Positions 1 to 11,625 of a stretch of 64,000 nucleotides of DNA are shown piece after piece. Numbering within the stretch: the stretch's first letter is position 1; each line of letters opens with the position of its first letter. A program made the position numbers and the translations under genes. The stretch spans positions 284,271 to 348,270 of the forward strand of contig NW_024468520.1 in NCBI RefSeq assembly GCF_001632365.1, given 5' to 3'. The notes below the pieces were generated by a model. It was not told where the DNA came from. It was given only the letters and a program-made list of their open reading frames with translations, and searched no databases. The stretch is from Laetiporus sulphureus 93-53. Lineage: Eukaryota; Basidiomycota; Agaricomycetes; Polyporales; Laetiporaceae.

Positions 1-527
1 ATGTTACATAGTTTTAACTGTTTACTATATCTGTTTATTTATAGTTGGGCCTGTACATAGTAAATAGATGTATATATATAGTATAAATAGTTTTATGATG
101 ATATAGGGCTATTGAGTGCACAATTGCTAGATTTGACAGCACAACAGTGAGCCAATTGAAAGTCATAGTGTTTAACTGCAGTCACCACTGACAGTTTATC
201 ATCATATAGGCTCATGAACATGAGTTTCTTGTCATTTTTGTATGACATAAGATTTTCTGGTCATTTCTGGTGCAAGTGTTGACATTGAATGCTTGTTTTC
301 TGCTCACTGTCATGTGCTTGCTGATGCAAACAGGTCCTTAAAGGCCTCAACAATCACAGAGGCTGCTCACAGTTGAGTAAAACTCCATCAAAAGACGGGA
401 CCAAAAAAACTATATAAACTTTATATAAACTGTTTATATAACATATAGATAACTGTTTACTATATACTATTTATTTACACCTCAGGAGTGTAAATAGTAT
501 AAATAGTTGGAGCCTTATGTCGCAGAC
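1..527. repeat. AT-rich repeat region with two direct-repeat blocks
   Basis: This is an AT-rich stretch with no coding ORF. A block at about 15-98 and a second at about 451-507 share the 15-mer AACTGTTTACTATAT and, further on, an AATAGTATAAATAGTT core, so they read as diverged direct repeats about 440 bp apart. The second block also contains an imperfect inverted repeat around 467-506 (TTTACAC against GTGTAAA). The blocks lie directly before the truncated Helitron ORF. They may be the ends of a small insertion that removed the Helitron N-terminus, or internal Helitron repeats. The window edge prevents a decision. Confidence 0.5.
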
Positions 528-2709
528 ATGGTTCAAGGAAATTTGATGCCTCGATCGCCTGCAATTCTTGCACATCTGATTGCCATTACATTCGTCGGAA
601 AGGGACGTCTACGAAAGGAAGCCTTGCACAGAACGTATCGAGTACGACGAACCGTTGTTGCTGAGGCTCTTCGATGGCTCAAAGCACACAACAGATATTA
701 TCATGACATCGAGATCAGTGTCGATCGACTGGACGCCCTGCCTGAAGATGATGTGCCAGATGAGCTTCTTGCGGTAACACGTCAAAATGAAGATGTTGGA
801 ATGCTTGATGCAGAGGATGACAACTATGTTCCCTCAGAGAACAGAGAGTCAGTTGATGAAGCAGAGCGAAACGAGCTGGGTAAGTTCATCACACAGTGCA
901 TGATTGACAAATAATTGACCAAACACATGAATTTGCAGATAACGATTCTGATGACCCTGATGTCATACCACTGCGTTACATTGCTGGTGCAGACACGGAC
1001 ATGTATGGCATCTCCTGCGATGAACTGATGTCATGGGGAGTCGAGAATTCCTGGCAAGACGGAAGGAAAGGCCAATACCTCGTGAGACACAGCAGACATC
1101 CACTTCGTGATTTTGGCCAGCCACAAAGAGGCGAGGATCAGAGAAACAATGACAACCTGTTTGAGAAGGCATTCCCAACACTGTTTCCATATGGTGTGGG
1201 AGGGATAGAAGGAGAAAGACCAGTGCGAATATCATTCATCGACCATGTCCGCTGGACTTTGCAGTATTATGACGGTCGATTTCGAAGGCATCCCTCATTT
1301 TCATTTTTGACATTTGGAATTGAGCAACGGCATCAGGCCATTAACTCAGCTCACATTCAAATCAGCCGTCATCAGTTTGACAGGGATGCTCGAATTCTGT
1401 CCAGTATCACACTGTCTAACTTGCAACGAGCGGCGAAGGAGGAATCTATGAATCACCCAATCAGCAATCCAGCAGTGTGTCTCCTCAAGAAGCATGTACA
1501 TGCAGTTGGAGGTAGAGTGATGGGATCAGATGAGGCACGATATCGTCTACGCAGCAAAATCTGGTCAACTTCAATCCATCTTTCACCACCAACATTGTGG
1601 CTCACCATCAATCCCGATGATCTGCATGATCCCATTGTCCAAATTCTCACTGGAGAACAGATCAACATGGACCAATTTAATCCATTGATAGGACCCGACA
1701 GAAATCAATGTGCATCAAATGTTGCACAGGATCCCATGGCTGCTGCGGAGTTTTTTCGATTTTTGATCAAGACAGTATTGGAGACTCTGTTTCAGATCCA
1801 CATCGTCGAGGGTGGTCAAAGGGTTATAAGCAAAATGGGTGTTCTGGGACATCTCAGTGCATATTTTGGTGTTGTTGAATCTCAAGGACGTGGAACGCTT
1901 CACCTGCACATGTTTGTTTGGCTGAAGAATGCACCATCTGCTGATGAGATGGTAAAGCTGCTGGATCAAGAGAGCTTTCGTGAACACATGAAAAATTACA
2001 TCAAACATGTGCTTAAGGCCCATCTGGATGGCTTTGAATCAGAAGATGCAATCAAGGCAGCTGCACCAGAGAAGGAGATTGCATATAATCGCCCTCCTGA
2101 TCCCAGTCAGCCCTTGTATGAGAATTCATTTGCATCATTCGAGAGACAGGTCGTGCGCTCCAAACAGGTTCATACCTGTTCAAGAAACAAATGCTTGACG
2201 AAAAAAGGTCCAAAGGCATGCAAGCGAGGTGCACCATGGCCACTGGCTCAAGATAACTGGGTCGATGCTGATGGCAATTGGGGACCAAAGCGAACATTTG
2301 GATTCTTCAATTGTTGGCAGCCAGATATATCGGTCGCAGCCAGGTGCAACAATGATATCAAGATTCTCACAAATGGACGTGACTCTGAAAATATCACCTT
2401 CTATGAAACAAAGTATGCTTCTAAGAAGCAGGGATGCCACCACAACATGTCAGCATTACTGGCTCAGTCATCAGCATTTCGAGTTCAGGAGTCCTCATAC
2501 ATTCGAGATGTTCAGAAGCAAAACCAGCTCATGCTGTTTTGCTGTATACATGCAATGAATGGACAACAAGAAATTGCTGCACCTCTCGTAATGATGTACC
2601 TAATGGGGTGGGGTGATACCATATGCTCTCATCGTTATGAACCAATCTACTGGTCAACATTCATTCACTATATGCAACAACATGATAGCTCGTTAAATCA
2701 AGTAGACAG
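528..2709 (+). pseudogene. Helitron Rep portion (N-terminally truncated)
   Basis: Exon 528-879, intron 880-938 (GTAAGT...TTGCAG), then a long exon starting at 939 and ending in a GTAAGT donor near 2710. The translation contains the region around SFLTFGIEQRH, the LTINPDDLHDP block before the active site, the HUH metal-binding histidines (HLH) and the double-tyrosine YETKY, all characteristic of Helitron Rep rather than of viral or plasmid Rep. The first ATG at 528 is only a convenience start: homology to the family appears to begin upstream, where AT-rich repeats now lie. Further small exons follow (about 2763-2827, 2880 onward). Confidence 0.8.
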
Positions 2710-2762
2710 GTAAGTCAACTGAATTCAGATACATTCAATTCATTTACTGACACTTAAACCAG

Positions 2763-5473
2763 ATTAGGTCAGCCCGAAAGAGACTCCTCAACAGGACGTA
2801 ATGAGCATGGAGTCATCAACGAAAATGTGAGTATATTATTTTATACAAAAGCATGATCAGATAACTCATTGGCATCTAGGAAGGAGATCATACCATTCGA
2901 CTTGGATTCGATGACAATCAAAGACTAATTCTCAGGAATCAAGTCACTGACTATCGTCTGAGAGGTGAATCATTGGAGAACTGCAATATCATTGATTTCT
3001 TTGTCAACACATATGAGAGTCACAAGTCACATAGCAGTGAAGATGCCTTGAACAACAGAAGAGGTGGCGTGGGCGGCCACCAAACACAAGAGTGCAATAC
3101 AAACCTGAACATCCTAAACATGCATCCATGGTTCGCATCATCTGATCGGAGGGTCACAATTTCCTGCCAAACTTTGTGGGCAAGTATTTTCCTCGCCGAG
3201 ATGATCCTGACCCTCAACATCAAAAATTTTACTGTGCTTCCATGCTGTTGCTGGTGAAACCTTGGCGATCATTGCATGACCTCAAGAGAGATGATCAGTC
3301 ATGGGAATCAGCATATGATGAGTTTGTTAGCAAAGAAGACACTCCTCTCAAGGTTCATCATATCATCTCCAATATTCAACACTATCACCGTTGTGAGTCG
3401 AGTGCAGTAGAGCATGCAGAACGTGAACACAACAAACAGAGATCAGATTCAAATCAAGATGATGTCCATGAGCAGGACTATGACCCTGATTGGGAGGATG
3501 TTGATGAAGACGGTCGCACTGAAAATGTAATGGACCATGAAAGGGACAACGAGGAGACACTCAATGCCATCATGACAGCCAGCAAATACACAAGGGAGCG
3601 TATACATGGCATACTGGCTGTAGAAGCTGGCCACAAGGCTGGAGTATTCAGCGATGGTGACTATGAGTGTCTACCTTCATCTGCAAATGCTAATGAAGGA
3701 GACATACAGCACTTGCTAGCGTGGAATGCAGAGCTGCAAAGACAGGCACAATAACTGAACCTGACCTACTCAGCGACAAATGGATTAGATGATGATAACG
3801 GAGATGTGGTTGCATATCAAGGTGGTGTCGAGGAGGGTGCATCAGTGGAAGTTCTCACACATAAGGCTTTAGAGGCATTGGATCAATCGGAGCTGCTCAC
3901 AGATCAGAAAAGAGCATATGACATCATCACATGGCACCTCAATCAGACACTCGCAGGGCACAAACCACCACAGCTGTTAATGTTAATTCATGGTGAAGGT
4001 GGCACAGGAAAATCCAGGGTTATCCAAACTGTGACTGAACATTTCAAACATCAGTCAGCAGAAGACTCTCTTGCAAAGGCAGCATACACAGGAATAGCAG
4101 CATCTGTGATCGATGGAAAAACCACTCACACCATCGCAGGTATCAATGTCAATGGAAGAAAGATGTCAGAACACAAGCGGAAGAAACTCAGCGAGTTCTG
4201 GTGCACAAAGCAATATCTTATTATCGATGAGATATCCATGATTTCAAAGGAAATGCTTGCACACATAGAACACAACATCAGTGCATGTCCCACAGGGCAG
4301 GAACAAAACAATGAACCCTTTGGAGGTATCAACATCATCATATGTGGTGACTTTCATCAATTTCCTCCTGTTTCACAACCTGCAAGTGCAGCACTTTACT
4401 ATCCAAGCACATCAACAGGACAAGATTCAGAAGATGCACGAGCTGGTCGAGCATTGTATGAGATGTTTCATGTTGTTGTGACACTGAAGGAACAGGTTCG
4501 CGTGAGCGACCCAGTCTGGCTAGATTTTCTTCAGCATCTGCGCATAGGAGATGTCCGAGAATGCGACATTCAAATGCTAAAACAACTAGTACTTGGACAT
4601 GAATCCTGTCCAGTTACCGATTTCACCACATCTCCCTGGAATTCAGCTTCACTGGTCAACCCCCGTCATGGTGTTCGGGAAGAATGGAATGATGCTGCAT
4701 TAAAGCGCCACTGCCAGCATCAGCAAAAGCAAATTTTTATATGCCCTGCAGAAGACACAATCCGAGGACGATCACTAAATATCCATGAAAAAGTTGCAGT
4801 TGCAGAACTCCAGCACAGCAGCAAACGTAAAAAGCAAAGGAGGCAGCTACCTTATGAAGTCAAGTTGGCCGTGGGTATGAAGGTGATGGTGACCCTGAAC
4901 CTCGCTACTGATCTCGATGTCACAAACGGTGCACGTGGAACCATAACACAGATCGTCTTATATCCAGATGAGCAGCCTGTGGGCAATGAACAAGTTGTAC
5001 GGCTCACTCACATGCCTGCATACATCATTGTGCATCTTGAAAGAACAAGAGTCACCCAGCTACAGGGGCTGGGAGAAGCGGAGATCTCAATAGAGCCTGC
5101 GGAGCAATCATTCACTATCAATCTCATGGGTGCAGGGCCAGAACATCGAACTGTTAAACTTAATGTGCTTCGAAGACAGCTGCCACTGACAGCAGCATAT
5201 GCATTCACCGACTATCGTGCTCAAGGTCAGACTCTTCCTTATGTCATTATAGACATAGCGAAACCACCGACAGGCAACCTGAGCCTGTTTAACTTGTATG
5301 TTGCATTGTCACGGAGCTCAGAAAGGGGGTCGACAAGGCTGCTGCGAGATTTCGATGAAAGGATATTTTATGGAGGGCATGATGAACAGCTCATGTTAGA
5401 AGATGAAAGACTTGCCAATCTAGACAGAGAGACAGATGCATGGTGGCACAAACTACAATGTAGGCATATTTAA
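2763..5473 (+). pseudogene. Helitron Pif1-like helicase portion with inactivating lesions
   Basis: The segment 3176-3754 and the segment 3806-5473 are in the same frame, separated only by a TAA at 3752-3754 (CAA to TAA would explain it). Upstream, the sense frame also contains TGA at 3143-3145 (CGA to TGA) and needs a frame change near 3075 to stay on the conserved path RPPNTRVQYKPEHPKH. The 555-residue part from 3806 is a complete SF1 Pif1-type helicase core with Walker A/B, the GDFHQFPPV block and the terminal VALSRS motif. Both stops are C-to-T changes, as expected from repeat-directed or methylation-linked deamination; this cause is inferred. Confidence 0.8.
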
Positions 5474-6085
5474 TGGCAGTCAACAGCAATTGTCTGAATA
5501 GCCGTGATGTAAAAGCATGTAGCATTATAACACAAATGGCAGCAATGGGCAGCAATTGTTAATCTAATGTCGATCTCTCGAGTGAAAAGCTCTGGTGCAG
5601 GCATATGCTAGAGATGTATCATTACAAACTCAAAGTAGCACAAACGTACTAGTTTTGATGACAAGTAATTCCGGCTTGAACCGAAGATAAAAATGTTTGC
5701 AATAGCAGTTATAGAGGTAAAAGGTACATACAGTAACATTTGTAATCCTGATGTATTAATCAGTAGTCGAGATTATGATTATACCATTGAGATGAAAGTG
5801 TAACAGGGTAAGGCACAAGCATCACAAACAGCGGTCAACAGCAACCATCTGCATAGCTCGAGATGAAAGTCTGAGAAATAAAGCACAAGCGTAGCTAGCT
5901 AACAGCGGGCGATAGCACGCGCGTAGGGGGTAGATTAATAAGCAATAACCGATTAAGGTAAATAATGGTGGCATGAGAATGTGCACAAACATGTACAAAG
6001 ACTTGAGCAGTTTTTGTGCGCATTCCCGACCTGCAGAGACCTTGCAATCGCAAGGTAATCTGTGGACGCACTATTTGTTCATGTA
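5474..6085. other. Helitron 3' flank, no gene
   Basis: No coding ORF. The stretch is AT-rich with loose internal repetition (several GTCAACAGCAA / CAGTCAACAGCAAT-like words near 5475 and 5836). A 7-bp hairpin, ACCTTGC-AATC-GCAAGGT, sits at 6039-6056 but is not followed by a CTRR terminus, so I cannot assign it as the Helitron 3' end. Confidence 0.4.
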
Positions 6086-6099
6086 GGTCCTACCATTGC

Positions 6100-7088
6100 A
6101 GAAGTGCTCGTACGCGGCGGCAGCCGCTAAACCTCGTCCGGCTCCTTCCGTGACGACTCCGAACCCGTCCGCTACCCCGAAGGCTCCTAAGCCCAAGCAG
6201 GTTGCAGAGCCCTTGCGGTACGTGGTTCGCTTTACTGGCTCCGCGCCGGTCCACTTGCTTCAGACTCCCCCTGCCCAACTGGTCAGTGATGTGAATGCAG
6301 CACTGGCTGCGATTCCAACTGCTGGAGGACTGGCTGCACTTGCGGTCTATCTGAGCTCCTCTGGCAACATCGTCCTGGCCTTCCCTCCTGCCACATCCTA
6401 CCGCCGCATTGACGAACATCTCCCGACCCTCCGTGCTGCCCTCAAGCTCGACCCGGATCACTATGTCTCCAGGGACGTCAAGTGGTCTCGGATTCTCATC
6501 GGCAATGTCAGCACCCAGGCAGCCCCTGGCGGCGCTGTCCACTCGACGTCGACCCTGTTGACCGAGCTCATCAAGAACCCCGTGCTTGCGCGCCTTCGCA
6601 TCACCCAACCTCCGCGCTGGGCACGTTGACCTGAGCAAATCGACGGTGCTCGCTCGTCCGTGGTCCTCGGATTCGAAGACCCGGATGGCTCCATCCTCAC
6701 TGCCCTCCTTCAGACCCCCCTCTTCGCTTTCGGTACTCCCGTCACCACGTCACGCTGGCGTGAGAAGCCGCGCCTCCGGCAGTGTACGAGGTGCTGGGGA
6801 CTCGGCCACCTCTCTGCAGGCTGTACGAAGCCACCCCGGTGCCGTGTGTGCGCCGGCCGCCATCTAGAATCGGTGCACCGCGCTCGGTGCGCCATGTTCG
6901 CGAAGGAGAATCGCGCCACCTCAGACCCTTGCACTCACGTGCGCTGCATGAACTGCCGTGGTCTCCACCACGCCGACTCCGACCAGTGCCCCAAACGCAC
7001 CGCTTTCCGGAACGCTGGCCCCGCTCCGAACTCTTCTCTCGAGCGCCCCGTGCTGCTCGCTGCTGGCGACTCCGATGTTGCTATGTAG
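6100..7088 (+). pseudogene. LINE ORF1 / gag-like protein with CCHC zinc knuckles, one nonsense mutation
   Basis: A single frame runs from the element edge to a stop at 7086-7088, broken only by TGA at 6627-6629 (CGA to TGA would restore arginine). The N-terminal part is Ala/Pro-rich, followed by a globular region with LRYVVRFTG. The C-terminal third carries zinc knuckles: CTRCWGLGHLSAGC (C-x2-C-x4-H-x4-C, coding from about 6783), CRVCAGRH...C and CMNCRGLHH...C. This is the usual nucleic-acid-binding tail of LINE ORF1 proteins in fungi. The start codon has been lost through 5' truncation, so it is unlikely to be expressed as a functional protein. Confidence 0.8.
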
Positions 7089-7747
7089 GGGCGAGTACGA
7101 CTTTAATTTCCCCCCACGTTCCTTTCTTTCCATTTCTAGCACCCCCCGTCTGCTCCCCTCCGTCACCACAAGGCATGCCTGCACCGAATATGGGATCCAC
7201 ATGCCGGCGTAGCAACACTTAAATGCAGGGGATCAGTTTTTATCCAGCCTGCTGCGTGGTAGGGTTCACCGCGCGTCACCCATTCATTCTGTTGATTCCC
7301 TCAGTTCTTTCCCTCTGCCCCGACATCTCTTTGGCTGCCAACTCACTCCACCCTTCAGCCCGCCGTTGTGCAATTCACTAACCCTGGTCCAGCCGGCTCC
7401 CCCTCAATGTTCAACTGGTCACCATGCCCCGCACGCCACTTTGCCTCTGCGGTGAATGAGGACTGTTTGGTGGGAGTATCTTGGGGGTTCGATTCCCCTT
7501 AAACAGTGTTTCTAACGAGTCAACGGACTGACCGCAGCGCCGTTTTCGAGTTTGGTTAGGCATATGCATTTTGTTAGGTTATCGGCGCTTGCGTGGTCCA
7601 TGACACAGCTTACCGGGCTTCGTGCCCTTCTACTATACGCCTGCTCTGTTGCATCCGTGGGGACCTGGTGTCCGTACGTTAAGCTTCTTCGCCCCCAGAT
7701 GCGTCTGGTCCTCCATTGTTACAAGACATGTATTTACACACCTCCGA

Positions 7748-7798
7748 CCGCCCCTTCGGGGCGGGATATAAATTGTATATTAAAAAAAAAAAAAAAAA
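7748..7798 (+). promoter_or_regulatory. LINE 3' stem-loop and poly(A) tail
   Basis: A 7-bp GC stem with a TTC loop (7748-7764) lies about 17 nt before a run of about 17 A residues ending at 7798. In LINEs such 3' structures are bound by the element's own reverse transcriptase; that role is inferred from position here. Confidence 0.6.
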
Positions 7799-7812
7799 GG
7801 CCCTACCATTGC

Positions 7813-10260
7813 CACCTGGTCCCGCCCGCAGAGGACCCTGGAACGTGTTGCGGCTCACGACATTGCTGTGTGGCGTGAGTTCGAAGAACTCATTAATATG
7901 AAATGGATGTGTAACTGTCGAGGTCACAGATACGTAAATTTCATCAGACGCTTCTCGACGCGGATACTGGGGACAGAGAGAACACACATGCAATCGAAAG
8001 TCGAGAGGAATCAGCAACGCGATGCTGCAGCATAGTGCACGAAAATGCTTGCAACGGATGTGCAAGTGTCAATAATCTGAGTAAGAGTGGGAGATGTCCA
8101 TGATGATAAGCCAAGAACACAATTTACGCTTCCAACTTCTGAGAAGGTTGAGAAGGCTGGAATGCATGTTGAGCGGACGCGACCAGCCGATTAGCGAAAT
8201 GATGCCGTGAATAACGATCACAGGTTAACAGAATAAGCAAGGCATACCTGTAGGCACCTCTTCTCGATGGAGGTCAGATTACAGCAAGGTGCACGGTATG
8301 TTCAAAGAGACTGCGATTGTGGTCAGAAGACTGTAATGAGCCACGTGCCCGGGAATCGCACCTGTGGCTGAAGGTTTCGCACAGTCTTCAACCAGTCCTT
8401 TATACACTACCAGTCCTTTATACAGAAGCACTTTTCTCATTCATTTTCAGGTCAAATTGCTCAGTAAAAAATATATTATGTAGCTATTGGTTAGAGGATT
8501 TATGGTCCATAAGACAAGATGCAGGTGGTATGCCTGTTCTTTTGCAATATGGCATTTTTTTCTGTTCAAGGCTTTTTTATGAAATTTTATTTTGGCTCTC
8601 ATAGCATGCAGCAAGAGAAATTCTGAAAGATCAACATGCCAAATATATCTATAGTCAAGAGGCATGATGTCTGCACCCAAATGAGCTGATAGCGTGTGTG
8701 TATCAACCACAGGAGGCGATTTATCCCTGGAGAGGAGGGGCCCAGCGAGTGCTGTCACGTGCTGTCAAGTGACGTCACATGTGACAGGTCCTTAAGACCG
8801 TTTCGTGGACCTTTTGAGAAAAGCCGCTCTCAAGCCAAAGATGGCGAAAATTGACGACAACGATGCCAGCGACAATGAGAGAGATGCAGATGGGTCGAGC
8901 ACAATGGATTCTGAGGCTGAGCGCTGAGTTCCAAGCACTGTGGCGAGAGCGTGACTATGCGTGACAAGTGTATAGAGGAGTCGGAGATGCGCATTTTGAC
9001 CATATTGCCTTCTTTTATTTTTGTACACCACATTTCTCATTCCTCTGCTCTGAAACATTCTTACAATATGCTCGTGGATGTGCTTGATAAATCTATATAC
9101 TTTGTTTGAGGTGAAAGTGAAAATTCCTTGTACAGGAATTTCGAAAACATTGAGCGTACAAAGGACCGGTTGAAGACTGTAGTAAGTAGCTGGCTCCCCA
9201 TCGCGCGACATACTCGCGACATGCTGCCATGCAAGGCTGCTGCAGCTCGTGAACATCTGATCCTGAAAAATAACAAAAGGAAAGAACTTGCTGGGTAGAG
9301 GTCTGCCTGGAATTTGCCACTTGTGCGAGAGAACAATGTTCCCGACTAGAACACCCGGAGAGAGGGCTTCACAGAAGGCGGGAAATGAGGGACCCAGGCG
9401 GACATTGAATCACGCGGCAATATAGTACATGGTCCAGCTCGATGGCCGCTTAGGCCTCCGTTCTCGACAGCGCTTGCTTTAATTTGCGTGCACTGTCACA
9501 TTGCCTACTGGACAACATTGCTTATCGGCGGGACTGAATGTGCATCGTCCTCTACCGCAGAAGTTGAAATGCATTCAAGTAATGTCTCTTTCGGCGACTT
9601 ACCAAGACAAAGGATACGATGAAACTCGGATACAGCAACGCTTCTCCCGCTATTGTTGAGGATGTGAATATTGAGAACTCGACCGACGACCACAGAAGAC
9701 GTGAATCCCTCCAAAGGACGGGCTCCAACTATGTCTTACTGTGCTGTGGCGTAATTTGCAAGAGCATTTCATCATTCTCTATCGTTCGGTAAAGTTGCGG
9801 AACTTGCCACGCGTTCGGAGATCATCGGCTCGCAGACGTGGTGAGTGTGTTGCTCTATAGTCGTATGAGATGAAGCAGGAGTTGAACATGCTCTGAAACT
9901 TGACATGAAAACGTCGCGAGCTATACGTGTTCTTCGGAAACAAGTCCTCATAGGAAAATATCATGAGGCATCTTGAGTGCCCCATGTTTGATTTTCTAGG
10001 ATTCGATCGAATCCTCCTTTCAATATGTACATGCGCACGACCATTTCAGCCGAAGTCTGCTCTGTGCATCGAGCAGCGAAGCGATTCGCTCTTGTACTGT
10101 CACCATGTCCACGACATTTGCCTGACCAACCGCACTAGGCGCAGGAGCTTCCGGGATTCGATAAAGCTACCAAATCGTTCTAGCAATCATGCGACGTTAT
10201 AGAATACCCTTCGCTGATTCATTCCTGCCAGCACACTATAACGTGAAAATATAGCCAGAT
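7813..10260. other. No confident gene
   Basis: Both strands carry only short ORFs without recognisable motifs or consistent splice frames. The only structured item noted is the palindromic cluster around 8745-8785, containing TGACGTCA at 8770-8777 flanked by inverted GTCAC/GTGAC words. Confidence 0.4.
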
Positions 10261-10470
10261 GTATCCAGCACAGAGATCGACTTCAACAACGCTATGACAC
10301 CTCCATATGATCTGACGACATGCTTCTCTCCCGGACATAAGTTCAATGGAAATCCCCACTCCTCAGCATCACACTACCGTCTTTATCCATCGTGACCTAC
10401 CAGCCTGTGAGCACAGTAAAATGCAGGAGCGGAGTGAATAGCTTACTTATATTGAGAGATGAGCGTGCGC
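10260..10470 (-). repeat. Degenerate 3' module of the two-TM family (copy 1)
   Basis: On the minus strand this stretch matches the modules found downstream of the other two family copies (at 29.8-30.3 kb and 43.2-43.8 kb). The shared parts are an intron-like GTAAG...CTGGTAG segment and the GTCACGATGGA junction followed by a GGAGTGGGGATTTCC-like block. It is more diverged than the others and lacks their open frame. Confidence 0.5.
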
Positions 10471-10546
10471 ACGCCTGCTCGACAATGGCCTTGTATTTTA
10501 TTTTATTCCAAATAATGACCTCAACTATCGAGTTCCGCGACAACGA

Positions 10547-11554
10547 TCAGTACGTCAATATGGGAGTGATTGAGCGGCGTCGGATGGCTCTCGGACGTCC
10601 ACTCTGGCGTGCGGACGCTACTGACGGTGAGAATGATCCATTCATAGGCGCGTCCGACGAGGACACCATGGCATATCTCTTGCGCATCTTCTCCTTAGCA
10701 TTCGCTTGTGGCTGACAATATTGAACGACGTCGGCAACTGTGACGCAGAGAAAAGAAGAACACGTACCCGTCCCCCGGATACACGAGCTCGACGAAGACA
10801 ATGACCAGCACCGCCAGCCCTGCTCCGAGCCAGAACCACTTATCCTGGTTTATGGGTCTCTCTGGGCTCCCTCCTCTCGTCCGGCTTGGTCTTCCGATAT
10901 TTCCGAAAATGCCAGGGCCATGGCAGAGGGAGTAGACGCAGTTGATGTCGACGTTGACGTCGATACGTTGGTCAACCATATCGCATCGGCTGCAACGGCT
11001 GGAAAGTCCAGCGAGGAGATATAGAGCTCTTGGAGACGCTGAAGATGCTCCAGGTGTTGGGACCAACTGGGCTGTGGCCGTTCGTGTTGGCCCGTTTCGT
11101 CTTTATCTTTGGCAGCCGCTGACGGGTACGTGAGGAGTCTGACCGTGGACGTCGCGAATGCCATCGAGAGATGAGTGTCATCGTCCAGGGCTTGTCGAGA
11201 ACGATGGATGTAGTCGAAGTGCTCGCCAAATATCTCGGCCTCAGAGACGGCCGCATACCATGAAGGGTCTCCGGCGATGATAGAGGGTCTATCATCGGTG
11301 CGCACATAGCTCACCCGGCCAGCCAGCCATTTAGTAGACCACAACGCAGATTTCATGGCATGTCCGCTGCAAGCGCGTCAGTATGCTATTTCAGACAGGA
11401 AGCAAAGAACGTGCCCGTCGAGTCGAATATACATTGACGGCCCACCCAGACATGGGTATCCGAATTTCATGTAAGCAGACTGGCAGCTCTGGTAGATGCC
11501 AGCTAGGGCGACCAAGAAATAAGTGAGCAGAGGAAGAGCAGGCAGGATGAGCAT
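10547..11554 (-). pseudogene. Two-TM family gene, copy 1, decayed
   Basis: This is a paralogue of the genes at 28635-29678 and 43916-44963. Exon 1 starts at 11554 (MLILPALPLLTYFLVALAG, a hydrophobic signal anchor) and would splice at GCACGT instead of the GTGAGT used by the other copies. Exon 2 follows MKSALWST... to a Ser/Thr-rich stretch. Alignment with copy 2 between the GAGGAG and TTCTGG anchors shows 41 nt here against 42 nt there, a one-base deletion that shifts frame before the second TM segment (FWLGAGLAVLVIVFVELV). A GTACGT...TCAG intron then leads to the basic tail. The frameshift makes a full-length product unlikely. Confidence 0.7.
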
Positions 11555-11625
11555 GATGGGTGATGGTAGTCAAGAGGTTTCTGGACAGATGGAGCGTGAG
11601 CGGATGAATTTAAACGCTGTTTTTC

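Larger units (their letters stand above)
528..5473 (+). mobile_element. Degenerate Helitron: Rep (HUH, Y2) plus Pif1-like helicase
   Basis: This is a rolling-circle transposon protein gene with several introns. Residues from 528 resemble the end of the DUF6570-type domain that precedes Rep in fungal Helitrons; the true N-terminus is missing. An intron at 880-938 leads into the Rep exon (about 939-2709). It shows the HUH motif in GTLHLHMFVWL and both tyrosines in FYETKYASK (Y-x3-Y). The 3' part is a Pif1-family helicase: Walker A GEGGTGKS, Walker B IIDEIS, GDFHQFPPV, and a C-terminal VALSRS. The reading frame is broken by an apparent frameshift near 3075 and in-frame stops TGA at 3143-3145 and TAA at 3752-3754, so it is probably non-autonomous. 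The 3' terminus (CTRR plus hairpin) was not identified. Confidence 0.9.
6086..7812 (+). mobile_element. 5'-truncated LINE-like insertion with poly(A) tail and target-site duplication
   Basis: The element body runs about 6100-7798. It ends in a pure A run (about 7782-7798) immediately followed by CCTACCATTGC, and the same 11-mer lies directly before the element at 6089-6099; including one mismatch the repeat is 13 of 14 (6086-6099 and 7799-7812). Poly(A) plus target-site duplication of this size is the signature of target-primed reverse transcription. A hairpin CCGCCCC-TTC-GGGGCGG at 7748-7764 precedes the tail, a typical 3' recognition structure. The body encodes only a gag-like zinc-knuckle ORF; no endonuclease or reverse transcriptase is present. 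Confidence 0.85.

Noticed and set aside
6039..6056. Helitron 3' terminal hairpin
   Set aside because: A 7-bp hairpin exists but no CTRR end or A/T target junction follows at the expected distance.
7463..7506. tRNA gene
   Set aside because: Only acceptor-like and T-arm-like pairing; D and anticodon arms are absent, so it is not a functional tRNA.
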